From NCBI GenBank assembly GCA_002399405.1, contig DHDP01000014.1, forward strand, positions 107,122 through 171,121: a stretch of DNA of 64,000 bases. The letters run 5' to 3'. The stretch comes from Treponema sp. UBA4873 (GTDB taxonomy: Bacteria; Spirochaetota; Spirochaetia; Treponematales; Treponemataceae). Below, one piece after another: positions 8,340-16,446 of the stretch. The notes under the pieces are model-generated. The model made no database searches and was not told the origin of the DNA. It saw nothing but the letters and a program-made list of their open reading frames with translations. Both the position numbers and the translations under genes were made by a program. Within the stretch, counting starts at the first letter, position 1. Every line of letters begins with the position of its first letter.

Positions 8340-8891
8340 TCAACCGAGCGAAACGTTTCCCTGTGCGTCTATAGCAAGAATGGACTTGCATTCCGAACAG
8401 CGGAACCGGCCCGACCGTGTTGCACGAAGACGTTTCGTACAAACAGGGCATGCAAATACTTTGGGGAATACGCTGTTGACGGCAGGGGCATCGTTTTTGA
8501 AGAAAGATACAGCATCCTCTGTCGTATCTTTGATATTAAAAAACTGCGAAAATCCGAGAAGCTGGAAAACTTCATACACTTTCGGCTGAATCTCGAGCAG
8601 AACAATATCGCCGCCTTTCGGTTTTACCATTTTCAAAAAAGCCGTAAAAGAACCTATGCCTGTCGACGAGACATAATTCAACGACGAGCAGTTAAAAATA
8701 AGATTAATAAATCCGGACTCTACGACTTTTTGTATCTTTTTCTGAAAAAAATTTGAATTATATGTATCTATATATCCGTTAAGATATATGCACAGCCCGT
8801 TGGAAATCTCGTCAATTTTTTCGAGCGAAATTTTAAGGCTGTCGTCCTTTTCTTCGTTAAAACCCGGAACCAGGTTATTACTGTTTACCAT
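8340..8891 (-). CDS. STAS-domain anti-sigma factor antagonist with C-terminal zinc ribbon
   Basis: A 183-residue protein. Residues about 18-130 form a STAS fold of the SpoIIAA/RsbV type; the loop SSTGIG (75-80) carries the Ser that such proteins have phosphorylated by an anti-sigma kinase. The C-terminus adds a zinc ribbon, CPVC (148-151) and CSEC (165-168), which ordinary SpoIIAA proteins lack. The role is probably partner switching controlling an anti-sigma factor; no partner kinase is encoded nearby. GGAGG precedes the ATG by three bases. It has its own promoter and terminator, so it is monocistronic. Confidence 0.78.
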   Translation of the reverse strand: MVNSNNLVPGFNEEKDDSLKISLEKIDEISNGLCIYLNGYIDTYNSNFFQKKIQKVVESGFINLIFNCSSLNYVSSTGIGSFTAFLKMVKPKGGDIVLLEIQPKVYEVFQLLGFSQFFNIKDTTEDAVSFFKNDAPAVNSVFPKVFACPVCTKRLRATRSGRFRCSECKSILAIDAQGNVSLG

Positions 8892-8932
8892 ATGCCTCCG
8901 CTATCCGGAAAAAAACTTTTAAAGTTTCTACT

Positions 8933-8962
8933 ATGATACACCAAAAATTACTATAATGTCAA
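8933..8962 (-). promoter_or_regulatory. Promoter of the STAS gene
   Basis: Minus strand: consensus -35 TTGACA (8957-8962), 18-bp spacer, -10 TATCAT (8933-8938), giving a leader of about 35 nt before the GGAGG site. Confidence 0.65.
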
Positions 8963-9084
8963 ATCAATGTACCAATTGAGAATACATCTTCTGTGTTCAG
9001 TATCGGCTTCATTTACCGTTTTTTAAAGAGAAAAACAAATTTGTTCTCTGGTTACATTATATAGCGTATAATCCGGAAAGAAAG

Positions 9085-9090
9085 TATACT
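9085..9090 (+). promoter_or_regulatory. -10 box six bases before trmJ ATG
   Basis: TATACT (9085-9090) is followed by six bases and the ATG at 9097, the same geometry as the other leaderless candidates, but no good -35 is seen. A second -10 (TATAAT, 9067-9072) could instead give an 18-nt leader without a well-placed Shine-Dalgarno. Confidence 0.4.
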
Positions 9091-9096
9091 CGGATT

Positions 9097-9864
9097 ATGA
9101 ATCTGGAAAAAATCTGCGTCCTGCTCGTGCGTCCTGAAGAAAGCCGGAACATCGGCGCCGCCTGCAGAGCAATGGCGAACAACGATATAACCGACATGCG
9201 TATCGTCGGAAAGCGTACTGATTACGACGATGAAAAAATACACATTCTGGCAATTCACGCCGGTTATATCTGGGAACAGGCACGTTTCTATGATTCGATC
9301 ACCGAAGCAACAGTCGACTGCTCTCTTTCTGCGGGAACGACGCGCCGGCGGGGAAAAAACAGGAAAGGCAAACTGCTGCTGCCGGAAGAATTCGCTGCAG
9401 AGGCTGCCGATATTACGGGAGACAGAGTTTCCGGCGCGGGAGGAATCGTCGCCGCCGTGTTCGGCAACGAACGAACGGGCCTCACCGACGAAGAAATGGC
9501 TGAATGTACGATCGGCGTCACGATTCCGTCAAGCGAAGAATTCGCCTCGCTCAATCTGTCTCATGCGGTGCAAATCATCTGCTATCACCTGTTCCGTGAA
9601 AAAAATAAGGGAATTACCGGCTACACACCGCTTCCGCTTTCACGAATCGACAAAACTGTCACGGCTATTGCCGATAACCTGCAGAAAATCGGATTCTTCA
9701 GCGTTACCGGTCGCGCCGATATGGAAATGTTCTGGCGGAGCGTTCTGTCGAGAGCGGCTTTGTCGGAAGGTGAAGCACAATATATAGAAAAAACATTCAC
9801 AAAAGCCGCCGGCCTCGCATCGCGGACAGAAACTCAAAAAACGCAGCACGTCCCTAAAACCTGA
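9097..9864 (+). CDS. TrmJ-family RNA 2'-O-methyltransferase (SpoU/TrmH superfamily)
   Basis: A 255-residue SPOUT methyltransferase. The N-terminus (VLLVRPEESRNIGAACRAM) and the knot-forming motifs GNERTGLT and SLNLSHAVQI are typical of TrmJ, which methylates the ribose at position 32 of tRNAs using S-adenosylmethionine. The closely related LasT-type proteins cannot be excluded. Length fits the family. The last 11 bases overlap the end of the convergent sigma-54 activator gene. There is no Shine-Dalgarno at the ATG. Confidence 0.82.
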   Translation: MNLEKICVLLVRPEESRNIGAACRAMANNDITDMRIVGKRTDYDDEKIHILAIHAGYIWEQARFYDSITEATVDCSLSAGTTRRRGKNRKGKLLLPEEFAAEAADITGDRVSGAGGIVAAVFGNERTGLTDEEMAECTIGVTIPSSEEFASLNLSHAVQIICYHLFREKNKGITGYTPLPLSRIDKTVTAIADNLQKIGFFSVTGRADMEMFWRSVLSRAALSEGEAQYIEKTFTKAAGLASRTETQKTQHVPKT

Positions 9865-10993
9865 TATTCTCAGGCTGGATTACAGAGGACTTTGTGAGTA
9901 TGCAGGCCCGGCGCAGACAGCTTTTCAGCTGTCTCACATTACCCGGCCAGTCGTACCGCATCAGCATCTCAAGAGCGCTGTCGGACAGTATTTTTCCCTT
10001 TTCCTTCAGCAGTATTTCCGCAATTTCCCTGATATCGCCGCTTCTGTCGTGCAGCGGCGGCATAACGATAGTATAGTCGGCTATCCGGTAGTACAAATCC
10101 TCCCTGAATTTTCCTTTCCGCGAAAGCGAGAACAAATCCTTATTTGCGGCGCAGATAAAACGCACGTCGACATGACGATCCGTATCTGAACCGACGCTGC
10201 AGAAATTACCGGTTTCGAGCACGCTCAGCAGTTTTGCCTGCAGATTTACAGTTGTTTCCGCAATCTCGTCCATAAACAGAGTCCCGCCGTCTGCCTTTGC
10301 AAAACGGCCGGGACGTTTTACTGCTCCTGTATACGCTCCCGGAACAGTACCGAACAATTCGCTTTCAGCAAGACTGTCGGGAATAGATGCCATATTGACC
10401 GATACATAGCATTTGTCTCTTCTGTGTGAATATTTATGTATGAGCTCGGCGGCAAGTGATTTACCAGTTCCGCTTTCGCCGAGCAGCAGAATTGTTAAAT
10501 CTTTCGAAGCGATATCCGCAAGCTGTTTTTTTACAGACAGCATTTCTTTCGACTTTCCCGCTATTCTTTCAAACCCGGCGACATCGGCATCTTCGGTTTT
10601 CAGTATCCATTTCTTATCGGGCTGAAGTCCCACGTCAGGCAGCGACGCAATCCGCCGTTCGACAAAATTGCGCAGCAAATCAAGATCGCAGGGAAAAGGA
10701 ATACAGCACTTCCGTAAAGAATCATCCGCGGGAAAACGTGCCGACACGGAGACGAGAAAAAGCGGAAGTGTGCGCGATTTTATTTTTTCCGTCATCTCTT
10801 CAAACGCGCCATCAATGAATGCGGCATCTATAAGTACAACACACGGAAAGGCCTGAAGGGAAAAAGGCGGAGGCACTGCGTGATCGACTATCTGTATCGA
10901 ATATTCGGGTTCGAGTGCATGCCGGCATAAATCGATTACTTCCGTATTTATCGAGAACAACACAACATGATTGAAATACGGAACGGGAATCAC
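9854..10993 (-). CDS. Sigma-54-dependent transcriptional activator lacking a DNA-binding domain
   Basis: A 379-residue protein. Residues 1-115 look like a degenerate receiver domain: LIDAAF around 55 may hold the phospho-Asp position, but the paired acidic residues are absent. An AAA+ sigma-54 interaction domain follows, with Walker A GESGTGKS (172-179), the sigma-54 loop GAYTGA (219-224; usually GAFTGA), Walker B GGTLFMDE (236-243) and arginine-rich YDWPGNVRQLKSC. It ends right after that helical region, without the usual FIS-type HTH, so it may act from solution or through a partner. The start must be GTG 10993, because a stop lies just upstream in frame; there is no clear SD. It is the last gene of the ctp operon, 12 bases after the wecG-like gene. 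Confidence 0.78.
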   Translation of the reverse strand: MIPVPYFNHVVLFSINTEVIDLCRHALEPEYSIQIVDHAVPPPFSLQAFPCVVLIDAAFIDGAFEEMTEKIKSRTLPLFLVSVSARFPADDSLRKCCIPFPCDLDLLRNFVERRIASLPDVGLQPDKKWILKTEDADVAGFERIAGKSKEMLSVKKQLADIASKDLTILLLGESGTGKSLAAELIHKYSHRRDKCYVSVNMASIPDSLAESELFGTVPGAYTGAVKRPGRFAKADGGTLFMDEIAETTVNLQAKLLSVLETGNFCSVGSDTDRHVDVRFICAANKDLFSLSRKGKFREDLYYRIADYTIVMPPLHDRSGDIREIAEILLKEKGKILSDSALEMLMRYDWPGNVRQLKSCLRRACILTKSSVIQPENIRF

Positions 10994-11005
10994 CGGGAGG
11001 GTTGA

Positions 11006-11743
11006 TCACTTTTTAAACAAACGATACCAGACAATAATCAGTATATACCACAAGAAGGGGAAAATCAAAAAAATCTTAAACGGATTGTGAAATATCTCCG
11101 AATAAATTTCCAGTCCTCTGTTGAACGTCTTTTCATTTACTCGTTTGATCCGTTCCGAAAAAACACCGAGCGCGTCGCGGTAATAAACGAATATGCTTGA
11201 TGAAAATTGATTTCTGCGGCGCCACGCCCAAAAATCCTTTTCCTTAATTCCCTCGCTCACGAGCACAAGAGACGGAGACGATTTGTAGATTGCCTCAACG
11301 ACGGCCTCTTCCGCATTTTTCGGATAGTAACCGATATACCGTCCGACAACCTGAAGCGCCGGAAATGTCGCGCGGACATTCGCTTCAGCTTTCTGCAGCG
11401 TCATCTTGCGGGCCCCGAGCAGATACACCGATTTATAATGCGATTCAAGGATCGAAAGAACTTCAATGACTGCATTAAAGGGATTATACCGCACAGGAAT
11501 GGATTTTTTCAGAAATCTCGCACCGCTGATAATGCTTTTTGAAACGGGAAGTACAAGATCCGCATTCTGAATGCACTCCGCATACTCGCTGTTTCTGCGT
11601 GCCTTGAGCAGATTCCATACCGACAAAAAGATTATCTGTTTTGTCCCGGGTTTTGCAAGAAGTTCAAGCACCTCTTCCTCAAGGTTTTCCGACCGGCATA
11701 TATCTACAGGCACTCCTGCAATCGTTATTCTCTGAATAGACAT
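11006..11743 (-). CDS. WecG/TagA/CpsF-family glycosyltransferase
   Basis: A 245-residue protein with the family's N-terminal ITIAGVPVDIC segment, a central VYLLGARKMTLQKAEANV segment and the later LVLVSEGIKEKDFW region. The family transfers N-acetylmannosamine-type sugars from a nucleotide donor to lipid-linked acceptors in envelope glycopolymer synthesis. The C-terminus adds a basic and hydrophobic segment (about 220-245, FKIFLIFPFLWYILIIVW) that probably anchors it to the membrane. ATG 11743 has AGGTGG four bases upstream; longer in-frame starts (to 11842) run into rsmE. It is third in the ctp-rsmE operon. The acceptor is unknown. Confidence 0.8.
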   Translation of the reverse strand: MSIQRITIAGVPVDICRSENLEEEVLELLAKPGTKQIIFLSVWNLLKARRNSEYAECIQNADLVLPVSKSIISGARFLKKSIPVRYNPFNAVIEVLSILESHYKSVYLLGARKMTLQKAEANVRATFPALQVVGRYIGYYPKNAEEAVVEAIYKSSPSLVLVSEGIKEKDFWAWRRRNQFSSSIFVYYRDALGVFSERIKRVNEKTFNRGLEIYSEIFHNPFKIFLIFPFLWYILIIVWYRLFKK

Positions 11744-11760
11744 ATTTCCACCTCTTTTTA

Positions 11761-12591
11761 TCACGCATACATATTCGTTATTGCGGTCTGAAGCGCCGCA
11801 ATGCCGTAAAGCGCCGCAGTCTCGCACCGCATGATATTGCATGCAAAGTGAACGGGAACAAATCCGCCGTTCCGCAGCATATCCATTTCATCAGGACTGA
11901 TGCCGCCTTCGCAGCCAACAGCGACCGCCGCTTTCTTCAGTGCGGAACGGGCTGCCGTTATCTTACCGAGCGGCCCGCAAAACTCGGAGCGTTCGGAAAG
12001 TACGACCGCGGCGGCTTCCTCCGCGGCAATGCCGCTGCAAAAATCTTTCCATACTGCGGCAGCCCGAGACGCCGTCACCGGTTCATGCACGGTCGTTTCT
12101 ACGGGAGAACCGCTCTGCCCGCGCGCCTCGCGGATTACACGCATGATGCGCTCGGACTTCAACGCGTTCCCCTGCATAGCCTCTACGCTGCCTTTCTGCG
12201 AATACGCGCCTATAACCGGCACGATATTTTTTACGCCGCATTCGACAGCCTGACGGATTATGAGCTCCATCTTCTGCGGTCTGGCGATGAACTGAAACAG
12301 CGTGTATTCGACGGCGGACGCACTCTCATCGACAGCGCTCGCAGCTACACCGCGCGTCACATTCCCGTCGGAACTCTGTCCTGAAACGGAGCATACCTGA
12401 AGCGCAATACTGCCGGCAGCGTCGTCAATACGGCACACGGTCATCGGTACAAGCGCTCCGTCGCTCAGGCGCACTTCAATCATGTCGCCTGTTCGTATAC
12501 GAAGCACCCGGCGCAGATACCGGAAATCCTTTCCTGTTATCGAAAGAATGCCCTTTTTATCCGGTACCACCGCAGAAATAAACTGACGCAT
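11761..12591 (-). CDS. rsmE: 16S rRNA (uracil-1498-N3)-methyltransferase
   Basis: A 276-residue SPOUT methyltransferase of the RsmE family. Motifs seen are a PUA-like N-terminus (HXXRVLR type, FRYLRRVLRIRTGD), ARPQKMELIIRQAVECGV, RGQSGSPVE and the SAM-binding AVAVGCEGGISPDE with the C-terminal NIMRCETAALYGI. It methylates U1498 in the ribosomal decoding region. An insertion of Ser/Ala-rich sequence lies around residue 70-90. Its ATG overlaps the ctp stop as TAATG, so translation is coupled to ctp. Confidence 0.92.
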   Translation of the reverse strand: MRQFISAVVPDKKGILSITGKDFRYLRRVLRIRTGDMIEVRLSDGALVPMTVCRIDDAAGSIALQVCSVSGQSSDGNVTRGVAASAVDESASAVEYTLFQFIARPQKMELIIRQAVECGVKNIVPVIGAYSQKGSVEAMQGNALKSERIMRVIREARGQSGSPVETTVHEPVTASRAAAVWKDFCSGIAAEEAAAVVLSERSEFCGPLGKITAARSALKKAAVAVGCEGGISPDEMDMLRNGGFVPVHFACNIMRCETAALYGIAALQTAITNMYA

Positions 12592-14087
12592 TACTTCGAA
12601 ACTGATACGGCCTTTTCGGCGTCTTTCGCAGCAGCCTCATCCTGAAGTTCTTTCAGCGTTTTCGTCGACTTTACAAGCTGCCGGAAATCGGACGTTTTAA
12701 GAACGTCGAGCGCGGCGTTCAGCTGTATATCGTAATCGAGATCGTACAGAGGCGTTCCCGTCGTGCGGGTCACCTCAAGGCGGACAAGTCTCCGCAGAAG
12801 GCTCGCATCAAGCGCATATTTTTTCTGCAGCTCAAGAGCGAAAGCAGCAATATCTTTTTCGGTCATGCGCTGATGAGCGTCCGCGTACGACGCAATGTCG
12901 TTCGATTTAACAAGCGCGACGTATGCCTTTTCCTCGTCGTCGGTCAGTTCAGGATAGAGCACTTCCTTATCGGGAGGAATACCGACTTTGTCTATATTCG
13001 TGTCGCTCGGCGTATAGTACCGCGCCATCGTCATTTTAAATCCGTCGGTATCGCTGAGCGGAATCACCTGCTGGACGGAACCTTTCCCGTATGAACGCTG
13101 GCCCACAAGATAGGCAAGATGATCGTCCTTGAGCGCACCGGAAAGAATTTCGGATGCGGATGCGGAACCGCGGTTAATAAGAACGACGATCGGTATTCCC
13201 GCAGGCACCGTCGTTTTGTCCTTACTCGCCGTGTACACGTTGTTCTCGAACTTAAGGCGGCTCTTCGTCGCGACTATCGTTCCCGAATCGATGAACTTGT
13301 CCGCAACGTCGACGACGCTCGTAATAAGACCGCCGGGATTGTCGCGCAGATCTATAATGAGATTTTTGTAACCGCTCTTTGCAAACGAGTCGAGCGCTTC
13401 CTGCACGCGGTGCGGTGTTTCCGGCGTAAATTCAATGATGCGCAGATAGCCGGTGCTGTTTATCATGCCGTACTTAACGGTCGGCACTTCTATTACCGCG
13501 CGCACGAGTTTTGCGTCGAACTTAATATCCTTTCCGCGGAGAATGGACACCGTCACCGGTGTACCAGCCTGCCCGCGCAGATGATTAAGGACTTCCTCCA
13601 TCGTCATGTCGGGAGTCGGCAGCCCGTCGATGGCGGTAATATAATCTCCCGACTGAATGCCTGCTTTCGCCCCGGGAGTATCCTCTATCGGAGAAGCAAC
13701 CTCGACGTACGCCGGCTTGTCAGGGCTCGATTCCGTCGGCTTGCTTATTGAAAGACCGACGCCGCCGAAATTGCCGGCGGTCGTGTCGGAAAGATCGCGC
13801 ATGGTGTTCGGATCAAGATACAGCGTGTACGGATCCTTGAGCGCTTCGAGCATCCCCTTGAGAGCTCCCTCATACAGCGTCTTTGCGTCGACCTCATCGA
13901 CGTAATTCTGCTGCACATAATCGAAGACCGCGCTTATCTTCTTCATGTACTGAAAATTTGAAACGGACTGATTATCTACCGAGGACTGGGCAAAACACTG
14001 GGACGAGACAATCGAAACTCCCAGGAAAAACACAGCGGAGACAGCCGTACGGATTATTCTATTGTTACTTCTGCTGATAGTATTCAT
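12591..14087 (-). CDS. ctp: C-terminal processing peptidase (S41 family)
   Basis: A 498-residue secreted protease. A signal peptide (about 1-34, ending CFAQS) is followed by a helical segment, a PDZ domain (about 95-180) and the S41 catalytic core. The nucleophile is the Ser of GSASASEI and the base is the Lys of SYGKGSVQ. Such enzymes trim or degrade periplasmic and membrane proteins from the C-terminus. It is the first gene of the operon ctp-rsmE-wecG-like-sigma54 activator. Its promoter predicts a leaderless transcript starting on the ATG, and it shares a short intergenic region with the divergent MinD-like gene. Confidence 0.93.
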   Translation of the reverse strand: MNTISRSNNRIIRTAVSAVFFLGVSIVSSQCFAQSSVDNQSVSNFQYMKKISAVFDYVQQNYVDEVDAKTLYEGALKGMLEALKDPYTLYLDPNTMRDLSDTTAGNFGGVGLSISKPTESSPDKPAYVEVASPIEDTPGAKAGIQSGDYITAIDGLPTPDMTMEEVLNHLRGQAGTPVTVSILRGKDIKFDAKLVRAVIEVPTVKYGMINSTGYLRIIEFTPETPHRVQEALDSFAKSGYKNLIIDLRDNPGGLITSVVDVADKFIDSGTIVATKSRLKFENNVYTASKDKTTVPAGIPIVVLINRGSASASEILSGALKDDHLAYLVGQRSYGKGSVQQVIPLSDTDGFKMTMARYYTPSDTNIDKVGIPPDKEVLYPELTDDEEKAYVALVKSNDIASYADAHQRMTEKDIAAFALELQKKYALDASLLRRLVRLEVTRTTGTPLYDLDYDIQLNAALDVLKTSDFRQLVKSTKTLKELQDEAAAKDAEKAVSVSK

Positions 14088-14093
14088 GGGCCT

Positions 14094-14122
14094 ATTTTAC
14101 GTTACCGGTTTGAAAATTGCAA
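14094..14122 (-). promoter_or_regulatory. Promoter of ctp, predicted leaderless
   Basis: Minus strand: -35 TTGCAA (14117-14122, itself a palindrome), 17-bp spacer, -10 TAAAAT (14094-14099), then six bases and ATG 14087. No Shine-Dalgarno. Confidence 0.65.
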
Positions 14123-14143
14123 CTATGCACAAAAGCGAGGGTG

Positions 14144-14152
14144 TGTTATACT
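14144..14152 (+). promoter_or_regulatory. Extended -10 promoter of the MinD-like gene, predicted leaderless
   Basis: TGTTATACT (14144-14152) is an extended -10 (TGn plus TATACT), followed by exactly six bases and ATG 14159. No -35 is obvious and there is no Shine-Dalgarno. The divergent ctp promoter lies 20-50 bp away. Confidence 0.58.
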
Positions 14153-14158
14153 TATTAT

Positions 14159-15307
14159 ATGCAAATTATTCCTGTTGCCAGCGGAAAAGGCGGCGTCGGA
14201 AAAAGTCTCTTATCCGCAAACCTTTCTATTGCACTCGGTCAGGCCGGTAAAAAAGTAGTAATGGCGGACCTCGATCTCGGTGCGTCCAATCTGCATCTTG
14301 TTATCGGGCAGCATACTATTCCGACCGCAAGTCTCGGAGCATGGCTCACGGATCACGGTAATTTTGAAGATATTATTGCACCCACCGAATATGAAAACGT
14401 CAATTTCATAGCGGGTGACAGTCAGATACCCGGCCTCACTTCGCTCAAGCCGTTTCAAAAAACGCGGCTTATCCGCAGTCTTCAGAGTATCGACGCGGAC
14501 TACCTCGTGCTCGACCTCGGCGCGGGCACTCATCAGATTATACTCGATATGTTTCTGCTTTCCCCGCAGGGAATCGTCGTCACCGCTCCGACAGTCACAG
14601 CCACGCTGAACGGTTATTTATTTCTCAAAAACGCCGTATTCCGCCTCATGTACACGACATACAAAAAAGGTACGCCGGGGTTCGAACAGCTCGAAAAACT
14701 GCGGAAAGATTCTACTTCGCTCCAGCGACTGTACATTCCGAAACTTGTCGAAACGCTGCAGAATGCGGATCCGGCAAACACCGAACTTTTTATATCGCGC
14801 ATGAAAGCATTCCGGCCGAGGCTCGTCATGAACATGATAGACGACCCGAAAGACGCGGACAAAGCGCAGCGCATCCGCCGCTCGTGCAGCCAGTATCTCG
14901 GGCTCGAAATAGAACACCTCGGCATCATGTACCGGGATTCGCTTCAGGACAAAGCGCTCGCTTCTCAGCTGCCTGTTATCGTTTACAAACCGCAGGCCGT
15001 ACTTTCGCAGGCAATTTACCGCATCGCTGAAAAAATCCTTGCAACCGAACCGCGAACGTTCGATCAGGCATATGAAGCGGGTGCGGAGGGATCCGATTCA
15101 TTCCAGATTGCAGCGGAAGAAGCGGATGAAGATTACGGCTACAAGCTTTCCGGCATCGACGACCTGGTCGGAAGCGGAACGCTCACAGTCGGAGAACTTG
15201 CAGAAACAATAAAAACCCAGCAGTACGAACTGACGCAGCTCAAGAAGGAAAACCTTCTGCTGAAATCGAAACTCGTACAGGCTGCTTCTCAGGGTTTTAA
15301 AATATAA
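14159..15307 (+). CDS. MinD/ParA-family ATPase with C-terminal coiled coil
   Basis: A 382-residue P-loop ATPase. The deviant Walker A SGKGGVGKS begins at residue 8, the switch I DLDLGASN follows at about 42-49, and the DYLVLDLGAG Walker B region lies around 118. The core resembles MinD, FlhG and Mrp-type ATPases, which dimerise on ATP and position cell structures at membranes. After the ATPase core comes an acidic linker (EEADED) and a coiled-coil tail (about 350-377, QQYELTQLKKENLLLKSKL) instead of the usual amphipathic MinD membrane helix. The partner is unknown; lgt follows after 11 bases. ATG 14159 is chosen over 14117 because the protein then begins right at the P-loop strand. Confidence 0.78.
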   Translation: MQIIPVASGKGGVGKSLLSANLSIALGQAGKKVVMADLDLGASNLHLVIGQHTIPTASLGAWLTDHGNFEDIIAPTEYENVNFIAGDSQIPGLTSLKPFQKTRLIRSLQSIDADYLVLDLGAGTHQIILDMFLLSPQGIVVTAPTVTATLNGYLFLKNAVFRLMYTTYKKGTPGFEQLEKLRKDSTSLQRLYIPKLVETLQNADPANTELFISRMKAFRPRLVMNMIDDPKDADKAQRIRRSCSQYLGLEIEHLGIMYRDSLQDKALASQLPVIVYKPQAVLSQAIYRIAEKILATEPRTFDQAYEAGAEGSDSFQIAAEEADEDYGYKLSGIDDLVGSGTLTVGELAETIKTQQYELTQLKKENLLLKSKLVQAASQGFKI

Positions 15308-15318
15308 GGAACATCACA

Positions 15319-16329
15319 ATGTCGTTTTTACCGCTCTATGTAACCTATCCCTCCTGGATTCATCCGGAAATATTTCCCGGGATTCCCGTGCTCGGACTGC
15401 TGCGCTGGTACGGGCTCATGTACATCTGCGCTTTTGTAACTGCATTTTTCGTGCTCCGCAGGGAAATGCATGAAGGCGCCCTCAACGACGGCTCTTTTAC
15501 CGCAACGGAAGACGATATTTTCAGCTTCATAGCGTGCGGCATTATTTTTCTGCTCATCGGCGCGCGCATTTTCTCGACGCTCGTCTACGATACGAGCGGA
15601 TTGTACCGCCACAAACCGTGGCTCATTTTCTGGCCGTTCGACACCGCGACGCATCAGTTTACCGGACTTGCGGGCATGTCGTACCACGGAGGCTTCATCG
15701 GGGGACTGTTCGGCATGTTCTTCTGGTGCTGGCGCCATAAACGTCCCTGCTTCAAATGGATAGACGCCATGGGAGTCGCGATTCCGGCCGGTTACACGTT
15801 CGGACGCCTCGGTAATTTCCTCAACGGCGAACTGTACGGCAGAATCACGACGATGCCGTGGGGCATGGTGTTTCCCGACGCGGAAAAGTTTTCCGCAGGT
15901 CTCGACTGGGTGCAGAAATTCGCCGCACAGGCCGGCATGACAATACAATCCGGAACGAATCTCGTGAATCTGCCGCGCCATCCGAGTCAGCTGTATGAAG
16001 CGTTCTTCGAGGGATTCGTTTTGTGGCTCATTCTCTGGCTGCTGCGCAAACACAAAAAATGGGACGGCGAACTTTCCGGCATCTACATTGCAGGTTACGG
16101 CCTCATCCGTTTCGTAATCGAATACTTCCGCGAGCCAGATGCCGACATCGGCTACCGGATCGCAAAGGATACGAACGCGCCTATTTACATAAACACGTCG
16201 CTGCTCAATTTTTCTACGGGACAGGTACTGTGCTTCGGCATGATTCTTGCGGGAATCGGTATAGCAGCAGGAACCTTTATTTACGCGAAAAAAACAAACA
16301 GGATGCTGCCGAAAAAAAGAACGGCTTAA
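15319..16329 (+). CDS. lgt: Prolipoprotein diacylglyceryl transferase
   Basis: A 336-residue integral membrane enzyme that moves diacylglycerol from phosphatidylglycerol to the lipobox cysteine of prelipoproteins. Family signatures are SYHGGFIGG and the Lgt box GRLGNFLNGELYGR; RHPSQLYEAFFEG and the C-terminal IRFVIEYFREPD are also seen. Several hydrophobic helices fit the seven-span fold. It is slightly longer than most Lgt proteins. AAGGAA precedes the start, and it follows the MinD-like gene by 11 bases, so they form one unit ending at a bidirectional terminator. A lipoprotein substrate (livK) is encoded in this window. Confidence 0.95.
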   Translation: MSFLPLYVTYPSWIHPEIFPGIPVLGLLRWYGLMYICAFVTAFFVLRREMHEGALNDGSFTATEDDIFSFIACGIIFLLIGARIFSTLVYDTSGLYRHKPWLIFWPFDTATHQFTGLAGMSYHGGFIGGLFGMFFWCWRHKRPCFKWIDAMGVAIPAGYTFGRLGNFLNGELYGRITTMPWGMVFPDAEKFSAGLDWVQKFAAQAGMTIQSGTNLVNLPRHPSQLYEAFFEGFVLWLILWLLRKHKKWDGELSGIYIAGYGLIRFVIEYFREPDADIGYRIAKDTNAPIYINTSLLNFSTGQVLCFGMILAGIGIAAGTFIYAKKTNRMLPKKRTA

Positions 16330-16345
16330 ATTGCATCGTGAATTC

Positions 16346-16383
16346 AAAAAGCCCGGCAGAGCAATGCTCAACCGGGCTTTTTT
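16346..16383. terminator. Bidirectional terminator between lgt and tkt
   Basis: AAAAAGCCCGG (from 16346) pairs with CCGGGCTTTTTT (from 16372), with a small inner GAGC/GCTC helix. A and T runs on both sides serve both convergent operons. Confidence 0.85.
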
Positions 16384-16446
16384 AGTTTTAACAAAATTCA
16401 GTTCAGCGTTCGAGCACTTTCGCGTCGATTCTTACAATACAGGTTT

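Noticed and set aside
15328..16371. A 347-codon leftward ORF antisense to lgt
   Set aside because: Lgt on the plus strand is unmistakable; the antisense frame is rich in Arg/His/Glu as expected for a shadow of membrane-protein codons.
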